Origin: CADEED01 sp041395625
GTDB taxonomy: Bacteria; Pseudomonadota; Gammaproteobacteria; Steroidobacterales; Steroidobacteraceae
Length of the DNA: 64,000 nt
Direction of reading: 5' to 3'
NCBI GenBank assembly: GCA_041395625.1
Contig: JAWLAE010000003.1
Coordinates: 372,001-436,000, forward strand
The notes under the pieces are model-generated. The model searched no databases. It was not told where the DNA came from and saw only the letters and a program-made list of their open reading frames with translations. Below, in pieces: positions 42,027 to 51,245 of the stretch (position 1 is the first letter of the stretch; every line of letters starts with the position of its first letter). The translations under genes were made by a program, and so were the position numbers.

Positions 42027-42810
42027 TCGCCACGGGGCGGCGCGGTTCGATCCACCAGGCATGCGCAATGGCGCAGGGTTCGTCGTCATCGTCGAACAGC
42101 GCCGTGCCCACTTCGTGACGCCTGCCGCTCACCGAGATGCGCCATGCCAGCACCGTGCAGGATTCATCGACATGCACGCTGCGCAGTACCTGCGCTGTGA
42201 TCTCACCCAACACCATCAGTTGGCCCGGCTCAGCCACGGCGAAGGCTCCTGGACAATCGAGCGCCGCCCAGAGAAATTCATGTCGCACCTTGCCGGTTGG
42301 GTCGGCGAGCGATCGATCCGGAATCCAGGGCGCAGCGGCACGCATCATATCCAGCCGGCCAGCGAACAAGCGCATGCCGTCGCCGCGCTCGCGGTGCGTG
42401 CCGCAGACGAAGCACTCCGGAAATACATGGTGAGTGAGGCCGACAAAGTGGCGTGACGCAGCCAGCGCGTCAGGGTACGACACCGGCCGCGGCGCCTGCA
42501 GGACCGTGTTAGCGGGTCGTGCGAGCGCGATGAGCTCCCCTGCTGGCTGCTCCGAGCTGCCAGGCCCCGGGCCAGATGTATCTACCAACTCCAGCGCACC
42601 GCGGCTCTCGCCAGCCCGCAACAGCAGGTCTCGCTCGAGCGGCGGCGGACGCAACAGGCGCACCGTGACGACCGGTGCGGCCACCTGCGCGGCGATCAGC
42701 CCGGCGCAATAACCGCCGTTGGCGGACTCCGCAGGTCCCCGAAATCGGCGTGCGATCCGGATCACCGTCGCCGGCGATGCGTCCGCCCCGCTCAAGTCGG
42801 GTCCTGGCAC
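42010..42810 (-). CDS. Hotdog-fold thioesterase-like protein
   Basis: 266 residues. The segment 'FPECFVCGTHRERGDGMRLF' followed by 'VRHEFLWAALDCPGAFAV' is seen in a family of double-hotdog proteins of uncertain function related to acyl-CoA thioesterases. It overlaps the VOC gene upstream by 19 bp and ubiB downstream (convergent) by 17 bp. As the last gene behind the trp operon it may be co-transcribed with it, but nothing links it to tryptophan. Confidence 0.6.
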   Translation of the reverse strand: MPGPDLSGADASPATVIRIARRFRGPAESANGGYCAGLIAAQVAAPVVTVRLLRPPPLERDLLLRAGESRGALELVDTSGPGPGSSEQPAGELIALARPANTVLQAPRPVSYPDALAASRHFVGLTHHVFPECFVCGTHRERGDGMRLFAGRLDMMRAAAPWIPDRSLADPTGKVRHEFLWAALDCPGAFAVAEPGQLMVLGEITAQVLRSVHVDESCTVLAWRISVSGRRHEVGTALFDDDDEPCAIAHAWWIEPRRPVAISAAV

Positions 42811-43196
42811 AGCTGAATATCAGCGCCAAAGAGATCGGCGGGTTCCACGTCGATGATGCGCCAGCCGTCGAGACCGGTGCGCGGCTCGTTAGTGGTGGTC
42901 CGACCACCCGCGGTGCGCACGGTAGCGGCAGCGGCATCCAGGTCACGGACTGCAAACGACAGCAGGAACAGACCTTCGCCGCGCTCAGCCAGCCTCTTTG
43001 CCGGCAGCGAATCCGGGCGCGTCGGTTGCACGAGCACGATCCAGGTAGCGCCGCAGCGAAATCGTCTGGTCACGACGCCACGTGCAAACAGTTCTTCGCG
43101 CGCGCCAACCTCGACGTTGAAGAGCCTTGCGTAGCGCTCGGCGGCTGCATCGACGTCGCGTACGAGCAGATTCAGATGATGCACGGATTCAAGCAC
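42792..43196 (-). CDS. VOC family protein (glyoxalase / methylmalonyl-CoA epimerase-like)
   Basis: 134 residues from GTG 43196, which has AGAGAGG upstream; the longer frame to 43268 adds no family sequence. 'VHHLNLLVRDVDAAAERYA' opens the VOC fold and 'GLFLLSFAVRDLDAAAATV' begins the second half. The first metal-ligand histidine is in 'VHHL'. Function is not determinable. It sits 52 bp after the MFS gene and overlaps the next gene. Confidence 0.72.
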   Translation of the reverse strand: MLESVHHLNLLVRDVDAAAERYARLFNVEVGAREELFARGVVTRRFRCGATWIVLVQPTRPDSLPAKRLAERGEGLFLLSFAVRDLDAAAATVRTAGGRTTTNEPRTGLDGWRIIDVEPADLFGADIQLCQDPT

Positions 43197-43248
43197 GGCC
43201 AGGCCTCTCTCGATCTGCAAAGGCGAACACCACAGTGAAGGCGCCAGT

Positions 43249-44493
43249 CTAACCCCATGTGAGTTCATCGGCGGCGGCCGAGCGTTTCGCGAGACGGCCG
43301 GCCAGACGCCACAGCGCGAGCGCCAGCCATATGTAGAAGGTGGACAACAGAGCGATCTGGGTCAGACTGGTCTGGACCAGGGGCACGACTATGCCGATGG
43401 TCGCGCTCGCGATGATCAGCGACACGAACGTCTGCATCGACGCGGCTGAGCCGCGCGCCTGCGGAAACAGATCGAGCATGCGCAACGTTAGGACCGGGAA
43501 TATAAGCTGCGTGGCGATGCCGGTGAAGAACAATAGCGCCTGCTGCACCAGCACCGGCAATGTCTCGAGCTGCCAATGCAACAGGAGCCGAACCGAACAG
43601 GCCACGGCGGCCAGCGCAAAGCCAATTCCGGCCTGCCGCATCGGTGCAATACGGCCCGCAAGTCGCCCCGAGAGAATGGCCCCCAACGTGAAGCCGCCGA
43701 TCACCGGCAAGAACAGCCAGATGAACTGCGTTTCGGTCAGCCCCCAGTGATCCAACACGATCACGGGCGCTGCGCCGATATAGCAGAACACCCCCGCGAA
43801 AGTGAGACTCGCCGCCAGGGCTAACAACAGGAACTGGCGATCACCGATTACGCGCAGTGCCGCAGCTACCAGCGCGCCTACCGAGAACGGCACGCGCCGC
43901 TCGGGTGGGTGCGTTTCCGGCAGCTTGAGCGCGGACGCAACCACCAGGACCAAACCAAACAGCGCCAGGAACGCAAAAACGGCACGCCAACCAAGAGCGA
44001 CATGGATCCAGCCACCCAACACCGGCGCAATGGCCGGCGCCACACCGAACAGCAGTGAGATCAAGCTCATCAAGCGCTGCGCCTGCGGGCCCTGATACAG
44101 ATCGCGCACGATGGCGCGCCCGACCACCATGCCGACACCCGCGGTCGCGCCTTGCAGCGCACGGAAAGCCAGCAGCGAAACGAAGTTCGGTGCCACCACG
44201 CAGGCCAACGAACCCAGCGTATAGGCAGTCAAGCCAGCAAGAATCACCTTGCGTCGCCCGACCGCATCCGACAAAGGGCCGTAGAACACCGCGGTGAAAG
44301 CATAGGGCAGCATGTACGCGGTGAGCGACTGCTGCATCTGCCAGGCGGCGACGCCGAATTCCTGTTCCATCGCCCGAAAAGCCGGGAAGAACGTATCGAT
44401 CGAGAACGGACTCACCATCGACAGCCCCGCGAGCAGAGCTGCCAGCCCTACATAGCGCATGCCGCGAGTCGGTGCGGGCTCGTTAGACCTCAC
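43249..44493 (-). CDS. MFS drug-resistance exporter, Bcr/CflA type
   Basis: 414 residues, twelve predicted transmembrane helices. 'DTFFPAFRAMEQEFGV' after helix 1, 'YGPLSDAVGRRKVILAG' in the loop between helices 2 and 3 and the 'GATAGVGMVVGRAIVRDLY' helix are the Bcr/CflA (DHA1) signature. The GTG start overlaps the trpA stop (GTGA), so it is translationally coupled to the trp operon. An exporter tied to tryptophan synthesis could remove excess amino acid or an indole-type intermediate; this is inference from position. Confidence 0.85.
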   Translation of the reverse strand: MRSNEPAPTRGMRYVGLAALLAGLSMVSPFSIDTFFPAFRAMEQEFGVAAWQMQQSLTAYMLPYAFTAVFYGPLSDAVGRRKVILAGLTAYTLGSLACVVAPNFVSLLAFRALQGATAGVGMVVGRAIVRDLYQGPQAQRLMSLISLLFGVAPAIAPVLGGWIHVALGWRAVFAFLALFGLVLVVASALKLPETHPPERRVPFSVGALVAAALRVIGDRQFLLLALAASLTFAGVFCYIGAAPVIVLDHWGLTETQFIWLFLPVIGGFTLGAILSGRLAGRIAPMRQAGIGFALAAVACSVRLLLHWQLETLPVLVQQALLFFTGIATQLIFPVLTLRMLDLFPQARGSAASMQTFVSLIIASATIGIVVPLVQTSLTQIALLSTFYIWLALALWRLAGRLAKRSAAADELTWG

Positions 44494-45290
44494 GACGGAG
44501 GATGCAGCGATCGCAGGAATGCCGCCGGATCGCCGCCTTGCTCCAGTACCTCGACCAGTGCCGAACCGACGATCACGCCAGCCACGTGCGGCTGCAACCG
44601 CTTGACCTGATCAGCTGAACGAATACCGAAGCCGGCACACACCGGCACCGGTGACACCTGCGACGTCCGGTCGAGATAGGCGGTTACCGCCTGCGGCACG
44701 TCAACCGCCTTGCCAGTCGTGCCGGTCATGGTGACCGCGTACAGAAAGCCCTGGCTGACGCTCGCCACCTCGCGCAGTCTCTTTTCTGTCGTAACCGGCG
44801 TCACCATTTGAATGAGCGCCAGACCTGCGCGACCGAGCACTGCGCGAAAATCGGCGCTTTCGTCGTACGGCAGATCGGGAACGATAAAACCACAAACGCC
44901 CGCACGACGAGCAGCTGTCGCCAGCGCGTCGAAACCGTAGGCCAGCAACGGATTGAGATAGCTCATCAAGAGCAATGGTGCGGCTGGCCGCTGCATGCTC
45001 GCGAGCTCGCTCAGGATCCAGCGCAGCGTCACACCCTGCGCCAGTGCCGCATGGCTCGAGCGCTGGATCGTCATGCCGTCAGCCATCGGATCAGTGAACG
45101 GCACGCCGATTTCAACGACGTCTGCGGCCGAGCCGATTGCGACGAGGTGCTCGCGGAACTTGTCACGTGCCGGGTACCCAGCGGTCAGGAATGCGACGAT
45201 GGCGGTACGCCCCTGATCAGTGGCGGCACGGATGGCTGCACTGATGCGACGGTGCGGGGAATCGTCAGTCGTTACCTCAGCGGGTGTCAT
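44490..45290 (-). CDS. trpA: Tryptophan synthase alpha chain
   Basis: 266 residues from the ATG at 45290, which overlaps the trpB stop (ATGA); a longer frame upstream lies within trpB. Catalytic glutamate in 'VVEIGVPFTDPMADG' and aspartate in 'FIVPDLPYDES', and the loop 'AVTMTGTTGK' closes over indole-glycerol phosphate. It cleaves indole-3-glycerol phosphate to indole, channelled to TrpB. Confidence 0.97.
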   Translation of the reverse strand: MTPAEVTTDDSPHRRISAAIRAATDQGRTAIVAFLTAGYPARDKFREHLVAIGSAADVVEIGVPFTDPMADGMTIQRSSHAALAQGVTLRWILSELASMQRPAAPLLLMSYLNPLLAYGFDALATAARRAGVCGFIVPDLPYDESADFRAVLGRAGLALIQMVTPVTTEKRLREVASVSQGFLYAVTMTGTTGKAVDVPQAVTAYLDRTSQVSPVPVCAGFGIRSADQVKRLQPHVAGVIVGSALVEVLEQGGDPAAFLRSLHPPS

Positions 45291-46549
45291 CGGCTCGATC
45301 CAGCGTTGCTGTCCGCCAGCAAGGTGCGTTGCAATGTCGACATGTCTTTGTCGCCACGGCCCGAGAGCGTGATCAGCACGCGTTTGCCACGATGCTGTTG
45401 CGCCCAGAGCTTGGCACGAGCGAACGCGTGGGCAGTCTCGATCGCGGGCAGGATGCCTTCTTGTCGCGAGCACTCGGCCAACGCGGTGAGGGCTTCGTCG
45501 TCGGTGGCACTCTCGTAGCTGACCCGACCTGCCCACATCAACAAGGCATGTTCAGGACCCACGCCGGGGTAGTCGAGGCCGGCCGAGACAGACTGTGTCT
45601 CCTGAATCTGACCATCAGCGTCCTGCAGCAGCAAAGAGTAACTACCCTGGAGAACGCCTGGGCGTCCATAGACCAAGGTCGCGGCATTCTGGCCGAGCGC
45701 ACTGCTCGTGCCGCCGGCTTCGACGCCGATGAGCTCGACCGTGCGATCCGCCAAGAACGGGTGGAACGAGCCGATCGCATTCGAGCCGCCGCCAACACAG
45801 GCAAAGACAACGTCCGGCAGCGCACCGGCCTGCGCCAGCATTTGCGCCCGCGCCTCGCGGCCAATCACCGACTGCAGCTCGCGCACCAGCCACGGATACG
45901 GATGCGGCCCGACCGCCGACCCGAGCAGGTAGTACGTGTCGGTCGGGTCCGCCACCCAGTCACGCAGCGCCTCGTCGATGGCCGCCCGCAAAGTCCGGTC
46001 GCCACTCGTCACGGCAACTACTTCGGCGCCCAGCAATTTCATCCGCCCGACATTCGGTGCCTGGCGCTCGATGTCCACTGCACCCATGTAGACCGTGCAC
46101 GGCATGCCAATACGCGCACACGCCGCCGCACTGGCGACACCATGCTGACCCGCACCGGTCTCGGCGATGATGCGCTTCGCGCCCAGACGCTTCGCGAGCA
46201 ATGCCTGGCCGATGGCATTGTTGATCTTGTGGGCGCCCGTATGTGCCAGGTCCTCACGCTTGAGCCACACCTCCGCGTCCCACGCCACCGACAGACGCGT
46301 TGCGTGGGTGAGCGCTGTCGGCCGACCGACCCAACTCGTCAGCTCACGCGTGAGCTCTGCCTGAAAGTCCGCGCGTTGCAGATGCTCGCGTATCCCCGCC
46401 TCGAGCCGATCGAGCGCCGGGATGAGAGTCTCAGGAACGTATCGACCACCGAACGGGCCATACCGGCCGCGCGCATCGGGAAAACGCCCGGCTACTTCAT
46501 CCGCTAACAACTTGGCCGAATCGACGTCTGGTTCGTTGAACTGCATCAT
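45287..46549 (-). CDS. trpB: Tryptophan synthase beta chain
   Basis: 420 residues. PLP lysine in 'HTGAHKINNA', 'ETGAGQHGVA' for substrate binding and the phosphate-binding glycine loop 'CVGGGSNAIG'. N-terminus 'GRYGPFGGRYVPETL' is typical of TrpB1. Condenses indole and serine to tryptophan. ATG overlaps the trpF stop. Confidence 0.98.
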   Translation of the reverse strand: MMQFNEPDVDSAKLLADEVAGRFPDARGRYGPFGGRYVPETLIPALDRLEAGIREHLQRADFQAELTRELTSWVGRPTALTHATRLSVAWDAEVWLKREDLAHTGAHKINNAIGQALLAKRLGAKRIIAETGAGQHGVASAAACARIGMPCTVYMGAVDIERQAPNVGRMKLLGAEVVAVTSGDRTLRAAIDEALRDWVADPTDTYYLLGSAVGPHPYPWLVRELQSVIGREARAQMLAQAGALPDVVFACVGGGSNAIGSFHPFLADRTVELIGVEAGGTSSALGQNAATLVYGRPGVLQGSYSLLLQDADGQIQETQSVSAGLDYPGVGPEHALLMWAGRVSYESATDDEALTALAECSRQEGILPAIETAHAFARAKLWAQQHRGKRVLITLSGRGDKDMSTLQRTLLADSNAGSSR

Positions 46550-47157
46550 ACTGTCTCCGCCGCGGCCTGCCGCGCGGCTGCCACAAACGCTCGCATCTTC
46601 GCCGGGGACTTCGTACCGGGGGACTGTTCGACACCACTGGACACATCGACGCCGAACGGTCGGACGTGGCGGATCGCAGCGGCAACGTTGGTGGCGTTGA
46701 GGCCACCCGCGAGAACGATCTCGGTGCTATAGGCCAGGCGTGCCGCCGAGTCCCAATCGGTCGTCTGACCCGTGCCGCTACTCGGACCCTCGAACAGCGC
46801 GCGCTGCGGTAGCGTCGTGGGTAGCGGCAAGCCCGCACGCAGTACCGGCATGACAGCGAGCGCGGCAGGCAGCGTCAACGTCAGGAGATCCACCGCATCG
46901 GTCTGCAATACGTCCGGTGCGAAACCTTCGATTATTTCGGTGACTTCCGGCTGCGTCGGCTGGCGAGTCACGGCCACACAGCGGAGCTTGCCACGTGCGG
47001 GTTCTGCCAGCGTGCGTGCGCGCTGGGTCGTCAGACGACGACTCGACGGCGCAAATACGAAGCCGATTGCATCTACACCAAGCTGCAGGGCGGCGTCCAC
47101 CGCCGCCGCATCGGTCATGCCGCAGATCTTGATCCACAGCGCGCGCGGTTCATTCAT
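46546..47157 (-). CDS. trpF: Phosphoribosylanthranilate isomerase
   Basis: 203 residues. Catalytic cysteine in 'IKICGMTDA' and aspartate in 'LAGGLNATNV...GVDVSSGVE'; both ends of the TIM barrel are intact. TrpF is separate from TrpC here, unlike the fused enterobacterial enzyme. Overlaps both neighbours by four bases. Confidence 0.97.
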   Translation of the reverse strand: MNEPRALWIKICGMTDAAAVDAALQLGVDAIGFVFAPSSRRLTTQRARTLAEPARGKLRCVAVTRQPTQPEVTEIIEGFAPDVLQTDAVDLLTLTLPAALAVMPVLRAGLPLPTTLPQRALFEGPSSGTGQTTDWDSAARLAYSTEIVLAGGLNATNVAAAIRHVRPFGVDVSSGVEQSPGTKSPAKMRAFVAAARQAAAETV

Positions 47158-47975
47158 ACGCGGCCCGCCTTCAGCATCGTCGCAATCAGCACTGACGGGT
47201 CAGCGTGCTGCATCAAGGCACTGCCAACCAATGCAAGGTCGTAGCCGGCTGCGGCAACGCGCGCTGCATCGGCCGGTGTCGTGACGCCACTCTCGGCAAC
47301 GCGCGCTACATCGCGCGGTAGTGCCGGTGCCAGCATTTCGAGACGTCCGGGAACAACCTGCAACGTCACGAGGTCACGACAGTTGACGCCCACCAGAAGC
47401 AGATTCCGCTGCTCCAACCGCGCAGCAACCAGACTCTGTGCGAGCGCTATGTCAGCTTCATCGAACGCCTCCAGCAGCACGAACAGGCGATGTGCCAGAG
47501 CCGTATCGACCAGCTGCTCGAGTTGCGGGCGCGGCAACATCCGCAGAATGACGAGTACCCCTCCCGCACCAGCTGCGCGCGCTTCCAACACTTGGTAGGA
47601 ATCGACCAAGAAGTCCTTGCGCATCGCCGGCACCGACAGTGACACGAGGGCCTGGACGGCGGCCTCCAGATGGGCCATCGAACCATCGAAGCGACTAGGC
47701 TCGGTCAAGACCGAGACAGCCGCTGCACCAGCGCGGCCATAAGCCAGCACACGATCGGTCGCGCTCGTAGCGTGCGCCGACTGCAGATCCCCAACGGCCG
47801 GCGAACGTAGCTTCACTTCGCAAATCAGATCGAACCGGCCGCTGCGCCGCAAAGGTGGTGGCGGCGGCAACTCGCGAATGCGTGCCAGTAGCTCGTTCGT
47901 GCCTAACATGGCCTTGGCCACTGCCACCCGTTGCCGGCTCGAATCAGCCATCGACTGCAGGAAGTCGCTACTCAT
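47154..47975 (-). CDS. trpC: Indole-3-glycerol-phosphate synthase
   Basis: 273 residues. 'LICEVKLRSPAVGDL' contains the catalytic lysine region, 'VPAMRKDFLVDSYQV' the second, and 'LLVGVNCRDLVTLQV' and 'VAESGVTTPADAARV' follow in order. The usual K-x-S-P-S-x-G loop is changed to K-L-R-S-P-A-V-G, a mild variation. Makes indole-3-glycerol phosphate. Confidence 0.95.
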   Translation of the reverse strand: MSSDFLQSMADSSRQRVAVAKAMLGTNELLARIRELPPPPPLRRSGRFDLICEVKLRSPAVGDLQSAHATSATDRVLAYGRAGAAAVSVLTEPSRFDGSMAHLEAAVQALVSLSVPAMRKDFLVDSYQVLEARAAGAGGVLVILRMLPRPQLEQLVDTALAHRLFVLLEAFDEADIALAQSLVAARLEQRNLLLVGVNCRDLVTLQVVPGRLEMLAPALPRDVARVAESGVTTPADAARVAAAGYDLALVGSALMQHADPSVLIATMLKAGRV

Positions 47976-49018
47976 GGTCGGCTGAACGCAGCCAGCTGGT
48001 GGAGCAGTCGCGCTGCGGCACCGGACGCGATCGCTGCGGCGGCTCGCTCGATACCGGCGCGCGGACTCAAATTGTTGCTCGTGACCTCGAGCGCCAGCGC
48101 CGTACCTAACAAGAGTGCGTCGCGATGTGGCCCGCGATCGGCGCCGGTGAGTGCCGCACGCAGCGCAGCAGCATTGGTTGCCGCGTCACCACCCGCCAGG
48201 TCGCTACTGTTGCAACGCGCCAGTCCGTAATCCTCTGGCGAACGACTCGACTCGATGACCGATCCCGGTCGCACGTCGAACAGGGCGAAGGGACCGATGG
48301 GCGTAGGCTCATCCCAGCCCTCGGCGCCGTGCACGACGAAACTGCGCTCGATCGGCAGACCAGACAAGGTTTCGGCCATCAGCCGCGCCGTGCTCAAATC
48401 GTACGCGCCAAGTACGTGATAGCGCGGCTGAGCGGGGTTGGTGAGCGGCCCCAGGATATTGAACACCGTGCGCACGCCCAATGCCTGGCGAATCGGTGCG
48501 ATCGCTTTCATCGCCGGATGGTAGTGCGGCGCGAACAGAAACGTGAACCCGGTCTGCTCGAAACAACGACCAGCAGCGCTTTCATCGAGCGGCAGCGCCA
48601 GTCCGAGTTGTTGCAGGACGTCGGCGCTGCCGGAGCGACTCGACACCGAACGATTGCCGTGCTTGATGACACCCACGCCGCATGCAGCTGTCAGGAGTGC
48701 CGCACCGGTCGAGAGATTGAGGCTGCCCGATGCGTCACCGCCGGTGCCGACGATATCGACGGCAACAGCATCCGCCGCGATCTTTGGCCGTCGTGCGAGT
48801 GCCCGCATCGCGACCGCGAAGCCTCGCAGCTCAGCCGCAACCACACCTTTCGACCGGACCGCCGCCAGCACCGCGCCTGCCAGCGCTGGCGGCATCTCCG
48901 CGCTCGCCAGCCCGTCCAGCAGCGTGGCGGCCTCCAACTCGGTCAGGTTCTGGCGCTCGAGCAACCGGTCGAGAAAGCCGCGCAACTGCTGGAGCCGTTC
49001 GTGTTGCTCAGTTGTCAT
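47972..49018 (-). CDS. trpD: Anthranilate phosphoribosyltransferase
   Basis: 348 residues. The PRPP motif 'DIVGTGGDASGSLNLST' and 'KHGNRSVSSRSGSADVLQ' are complete, and 'FLFAPHYHPAMK' marks the anthranilate site. Separate from TrpG, as usual outside enterobacteria. Start lies 15 bp after trpG. Confidence 0.97.
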   Translation of the reverse strand: MTTEQHERLQQLRGFLDRLLERQNLTELEAATLLDGLASAEMPPALAGAVLAAVRSKGVVAAELRGFAVAMRALARRPKIAADAVAVDIVGTGGDASGSLNLSTGAALLTAACGVGVIKHGNRSVSSRSGSADVLQQLGLALPLDESAAGRCFEQTGFTFLFAPHYHPAMKAIAPIRQALGVRTVFNILGPLTNPAQPRYHVLGAYDLSTARLMAETLSGLPIERSFVVHGAEGWDEPTPIGPFALFDVRPGSVIESSRSPEDYGLARCNSSDLAGGDAATNAAALRAALTGADRGPHRDALLLGTALALEVTSNNLSPRAGIERAAAAIASGAAARLLHQLAAFSRP

Positions 49019-49033
49019 CTAACAGCGCTCATC

Positions 49034-49606
49034 TCAAAACGCCAAGAAATTATCTAGTAGCCGGGGTCCAGTCGGCGTCAGAATGCTCTCCGGATGAAAC
49101 TGAACGCCTTCGACCGGCATCTTGCGATGCCGCACGCCCATGATCTCACCTTCAGCGGTTTGTGCGGTAACCACGAGCTCGCTCGGCAACGAAACACGCT
49201 CGGCGATCAGCGAGTGGTAACGCCCCACTTCGCACGGCTGCGGCAGTCCCGCGAATACGCCGGCCGCGTCGTGTTCGATCGAGGACGTCTTGCCATGCAT
49301 CAGGCGCGACGCACGCACCACTTTGCCGCCAAATGCCTCGACAATCGACTGGTGACCCAGGCACACACCTAACACGGGCACTACACCGGCGAAGGCGCGA
49401 ATCATCCCCACTGAGACACCGGCGCGCTGCGGCGTGCCTGGCCCGGGTGAAATGCATAGATGCGTGGGCTGCAGCGCACGCGCCGCATCGATCGTGATCG
49501 CGTCATTGCGATGCACGATCACCTCAGCACCCAGCACGAGGAATGCCTGCACCAGATTGTAGGTGAACGAATCGTAGTTATCGATGAGCAGCAGACGTGT
49601 GCTCAT
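49034..49606 (-). CDS. trpG: Anthranilate synthase glutamine amidotransferase component
   Basis: 190 residues. Class I amidotransferase with catalytic cysteine in 'GVCLGHQ', and His-Glu in 'VQFHPES'; 'LLIDNYDSFTYNLVQ' opens the fold. It supplies ammonia to TrpE and may also serve p-aminobenzoate synthesis if no other pabA exists. Overlaps trpE by four bases. Confidence 0.95.
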   Translation of the reverse strand: MSTRLLLIDNYDSFTYNLVQAFLVLGAEVIVHRNDAITIDAARALQPTHLCISPGPGTPQRAGVSVGMIRAFAGVVPVLGVCLGHQSIVEAFGGKVVRASRLMHGKTSSIEHDAAGVFAGLPQPCEVGRYHSLIAERVSLPSELVVTAQTAEGEIMGVRHRKMPVEGVQFHPESILTPTGPRLLDNFLAF

Positions 49607-50991
49607 AACCCCTCCGCGGCCAGATCGAGCGCGCGCGCCATGGCCCGACTCTTCGCGATGATCTCGTCGTACTCGGCCGCCGGAACACTGTCCGCGACGA
49701 TACCGGCACCTGCCTGGTAACTGTATTCGCCGCCGTGGAAGACGAGCGTGCGAATTGTGATCGCCTGATCCATGCCGCCGGTCGAACCGAAGTACCCTAC
49801 GGTGCCGCCGTACAAACCGCGTCGCGCAGGCTCTAGCTCGTCGATGATCTCCATCGCACGGACTTTCGGTGCCCCTACCAGGGTTCCCGCCGGAAAAGTA
49901 GCCGCGAACAGATCGAAGGCATCACGTCCATCGGCGAGCTCGCCCTGGACGCCACTCACCATGTGCATCACGTGGCTGTATCGCTCGATCACGCGATACG
50001 GATCGACGACGACACTGCCGGCGCGCGCCACGCGACCTAGGTCATTGCGCGCCAGATCGACGAGCATCACGTGCTCGGCGTTCTCCTTCACATCCGCCAG
50101 TAACTCCGCTTCGCGTGCAGCGTCGATGCCCGTATCGTCTGCGCGAGACCGCGTGCCGGCGATAGGTCGCAACTCTGCCTGATTCGCGTGCAACTTCACC
50201 AGCGCCTCGGGCGATGAGCCCACCACCGTCACGTCGCCGAGTTCGCAGTAGTACATGTAAGGCGACGGGTTGATGAGTCGCAGGGCGCGGTACGCCTGGA
50301 AGGGATCGAGCGAGTGCCGGCCCGCGAATCGTGACGCCAACACCAACTGATAGACGTCGCCTGAGGCGATGTACTCTTTGACACGGTGCACGCGCGCGAT
50401 GTAATCGTCACGTGACAAGGAACTGACCGCCGCGCTGTAGCCCAACGCTTCGCGCTTGCGATAAGGCAAACCGCCACGCAGCGCCTGGATGATCTCGGCG
50501 CGCAGCGCGCGACGCTCGGCATCGGGACCGGCATGCAGCAGGGCGATCGCGCGCGTCAGATGATCGAACACCAGCAGCGATTCCGGCGCGACGTAATGCA
50601 GGTCAGGAACGGCGGCAGCGTCGCCCGCCGGACGCGGCAATCGCTCGAAGTACCGCACCAGATCGTAAGCTGAGTAGCCGACGAGGCCGCCGGCGAGCGG
50701 TATATCAGCGACCTCGGGCAGAGGCCGCGGCACGCGCGCCAGAGCGGCGCGCAACGCGTTCAACAACGCAGCCTGATTTTCGGGGCGCGGACCGCGCAAG
50801 CCATCCAGCCACAGTCCGGCAGTGTCCAGACGCACTTCCTGGGCCTTGCCAAAACCGATGAACGAATAGCGTGCCAGCCGCTCGCCACCCTCCACGCTCT
50901 CGAGCAGGAAGCGCGGCGCGAAGCTTGCCAACTTGGCGTACGCCGACACCGGGGTATCGAGGTCGCCGGCGATATCGAACGGCGGCTTCAT
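49603..50991 (-). CDS. trpE: Anthranilate synthase component I
   Basis: 462 residues. The N-terminal regulatory domain has 'FLLESVEGGERLARYSFIG', the L-L-E-S element where tryptophan binds for feedback inhibition, so the enzyme is probably Trp-sensitive. The chorismate domain has 'PIAGTRSRA', 'HVMLVDLARNDLGRVA' and 'YGGTVGYFGSTGGMDQAI'. It is the first structural gene, 50 bp downstream of a terminator that forms the trp attenuator. Confidence 0.97.
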   Translation of the reverse strand: MKPPFDIAGDLDTPVSAYAKLASFAPRFLLESVEGGERLARYSFIGFGKAQEVRLDTAGLWLDGLRGPRPENQAALLNALRAALARVPRPLPEVADIPLAGGLVGYSAYDLVRYFERLPRPAGDAAAVPDLHYVAPESLLVFDHLTRAIALLHAGPDAERRALRAEIIQALRGGLPYRKREALGYSAAVSSLSRDDYIARVHRVKEYIASGDVYQLVLASRFAGRHSLDPFQAYRALRLINPSPYMYYCELGDVTVVGSSPEALVKLHANQAELRPIAGTRSRADDTGIDAAREAELLADVKENAEHVMLVDLARNDLGRVARAGSVVVDPYRVIERYSHVMHMVSGVQGELADGRDAFDLFAATFPAGTLVGAPKVRAMEIIDELEPARRGLYGGTVGYFGSTGGMDQAITIRTLVFHGGEYSYQAGAGIVADSVPAAEYDEIIAKSRAMARALDLAAEGL

Positions 50992-51041
50992 CCGTTGCGC
51001 TCTGTTACATACATGTCATCGACTCACGATCTGCAGACAAT

Positions 51042-51161
51042 AAAAAACCCATCCCGGAAGGCCTGCCGGAGATGGGTTCTGGCGTGAACGATTTGTCGTT
51101 CTGGTTTGTCTTTCTGGTTAGTCTTTTTGGGACTATCTAAACGCGACCAGCACCCTCTCCG
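51042..51161 (-). promoter_or_regulatory. trp attenuator: terminator and competing antiterminator
   Basis: On the minus strand the terminator stem AACCCATC/GATGGGTT (51071-51078 and 51046-51053, with an inner CCGG stem) is followed by six T residues. Upstream, 51147-51161 reads CGGAGAGGGTGCTGG, nearly fully complementary to the terminator's 5' side at 51067-51082 (CCAGAACCCATCTCCG). That pairing blocks the terminator. A leader peptide with three Trp codons lies directly before it, so ribosome stalling under Trp starvation should favour the antiterminator. Confidence 0.9.
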
Positions 51162-51188
51162 TCAGGAGCGGCGCCACCACCAAGTCAT
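51162..51188 (-). CDS. trpL: trp operon leader peptide MTWWWRRS
   Basis: Nine codons on the minus strand: ATG ACT TGG TGG TGG CGC CGC TCC TGA. Three consecutive Trp codons sit immediately before the attenuator's segment 2. An in-frame ATG at 51209 would lengthen it to 15 residues, but that codon coincides with the expected transcription start, so the short form is preferred. AGGG four bases upstream is a weak ribosome site. Confidence 0.88.
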   Translation of the reverse strand: MTWWWRRS

Positions 51189-51215
51189 CACACCCTGGGG
51201 GAAATTCATGGCGGC

Positions 51216-51245
51216 AGTATCACTGGCGCACGGCGGCTGCGTCAA
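51216..51245 (-). promoter_or_regulatory. Predicted sigma-70 promoter of the trp operon
   Basis: TTGACG (51245-51240) and GATACT (51221-51216) on the minus strand are separated by 18 bp. The predicted start, about 51209, lies 20 bases before the trpL start codon. Confidence 0.6.
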
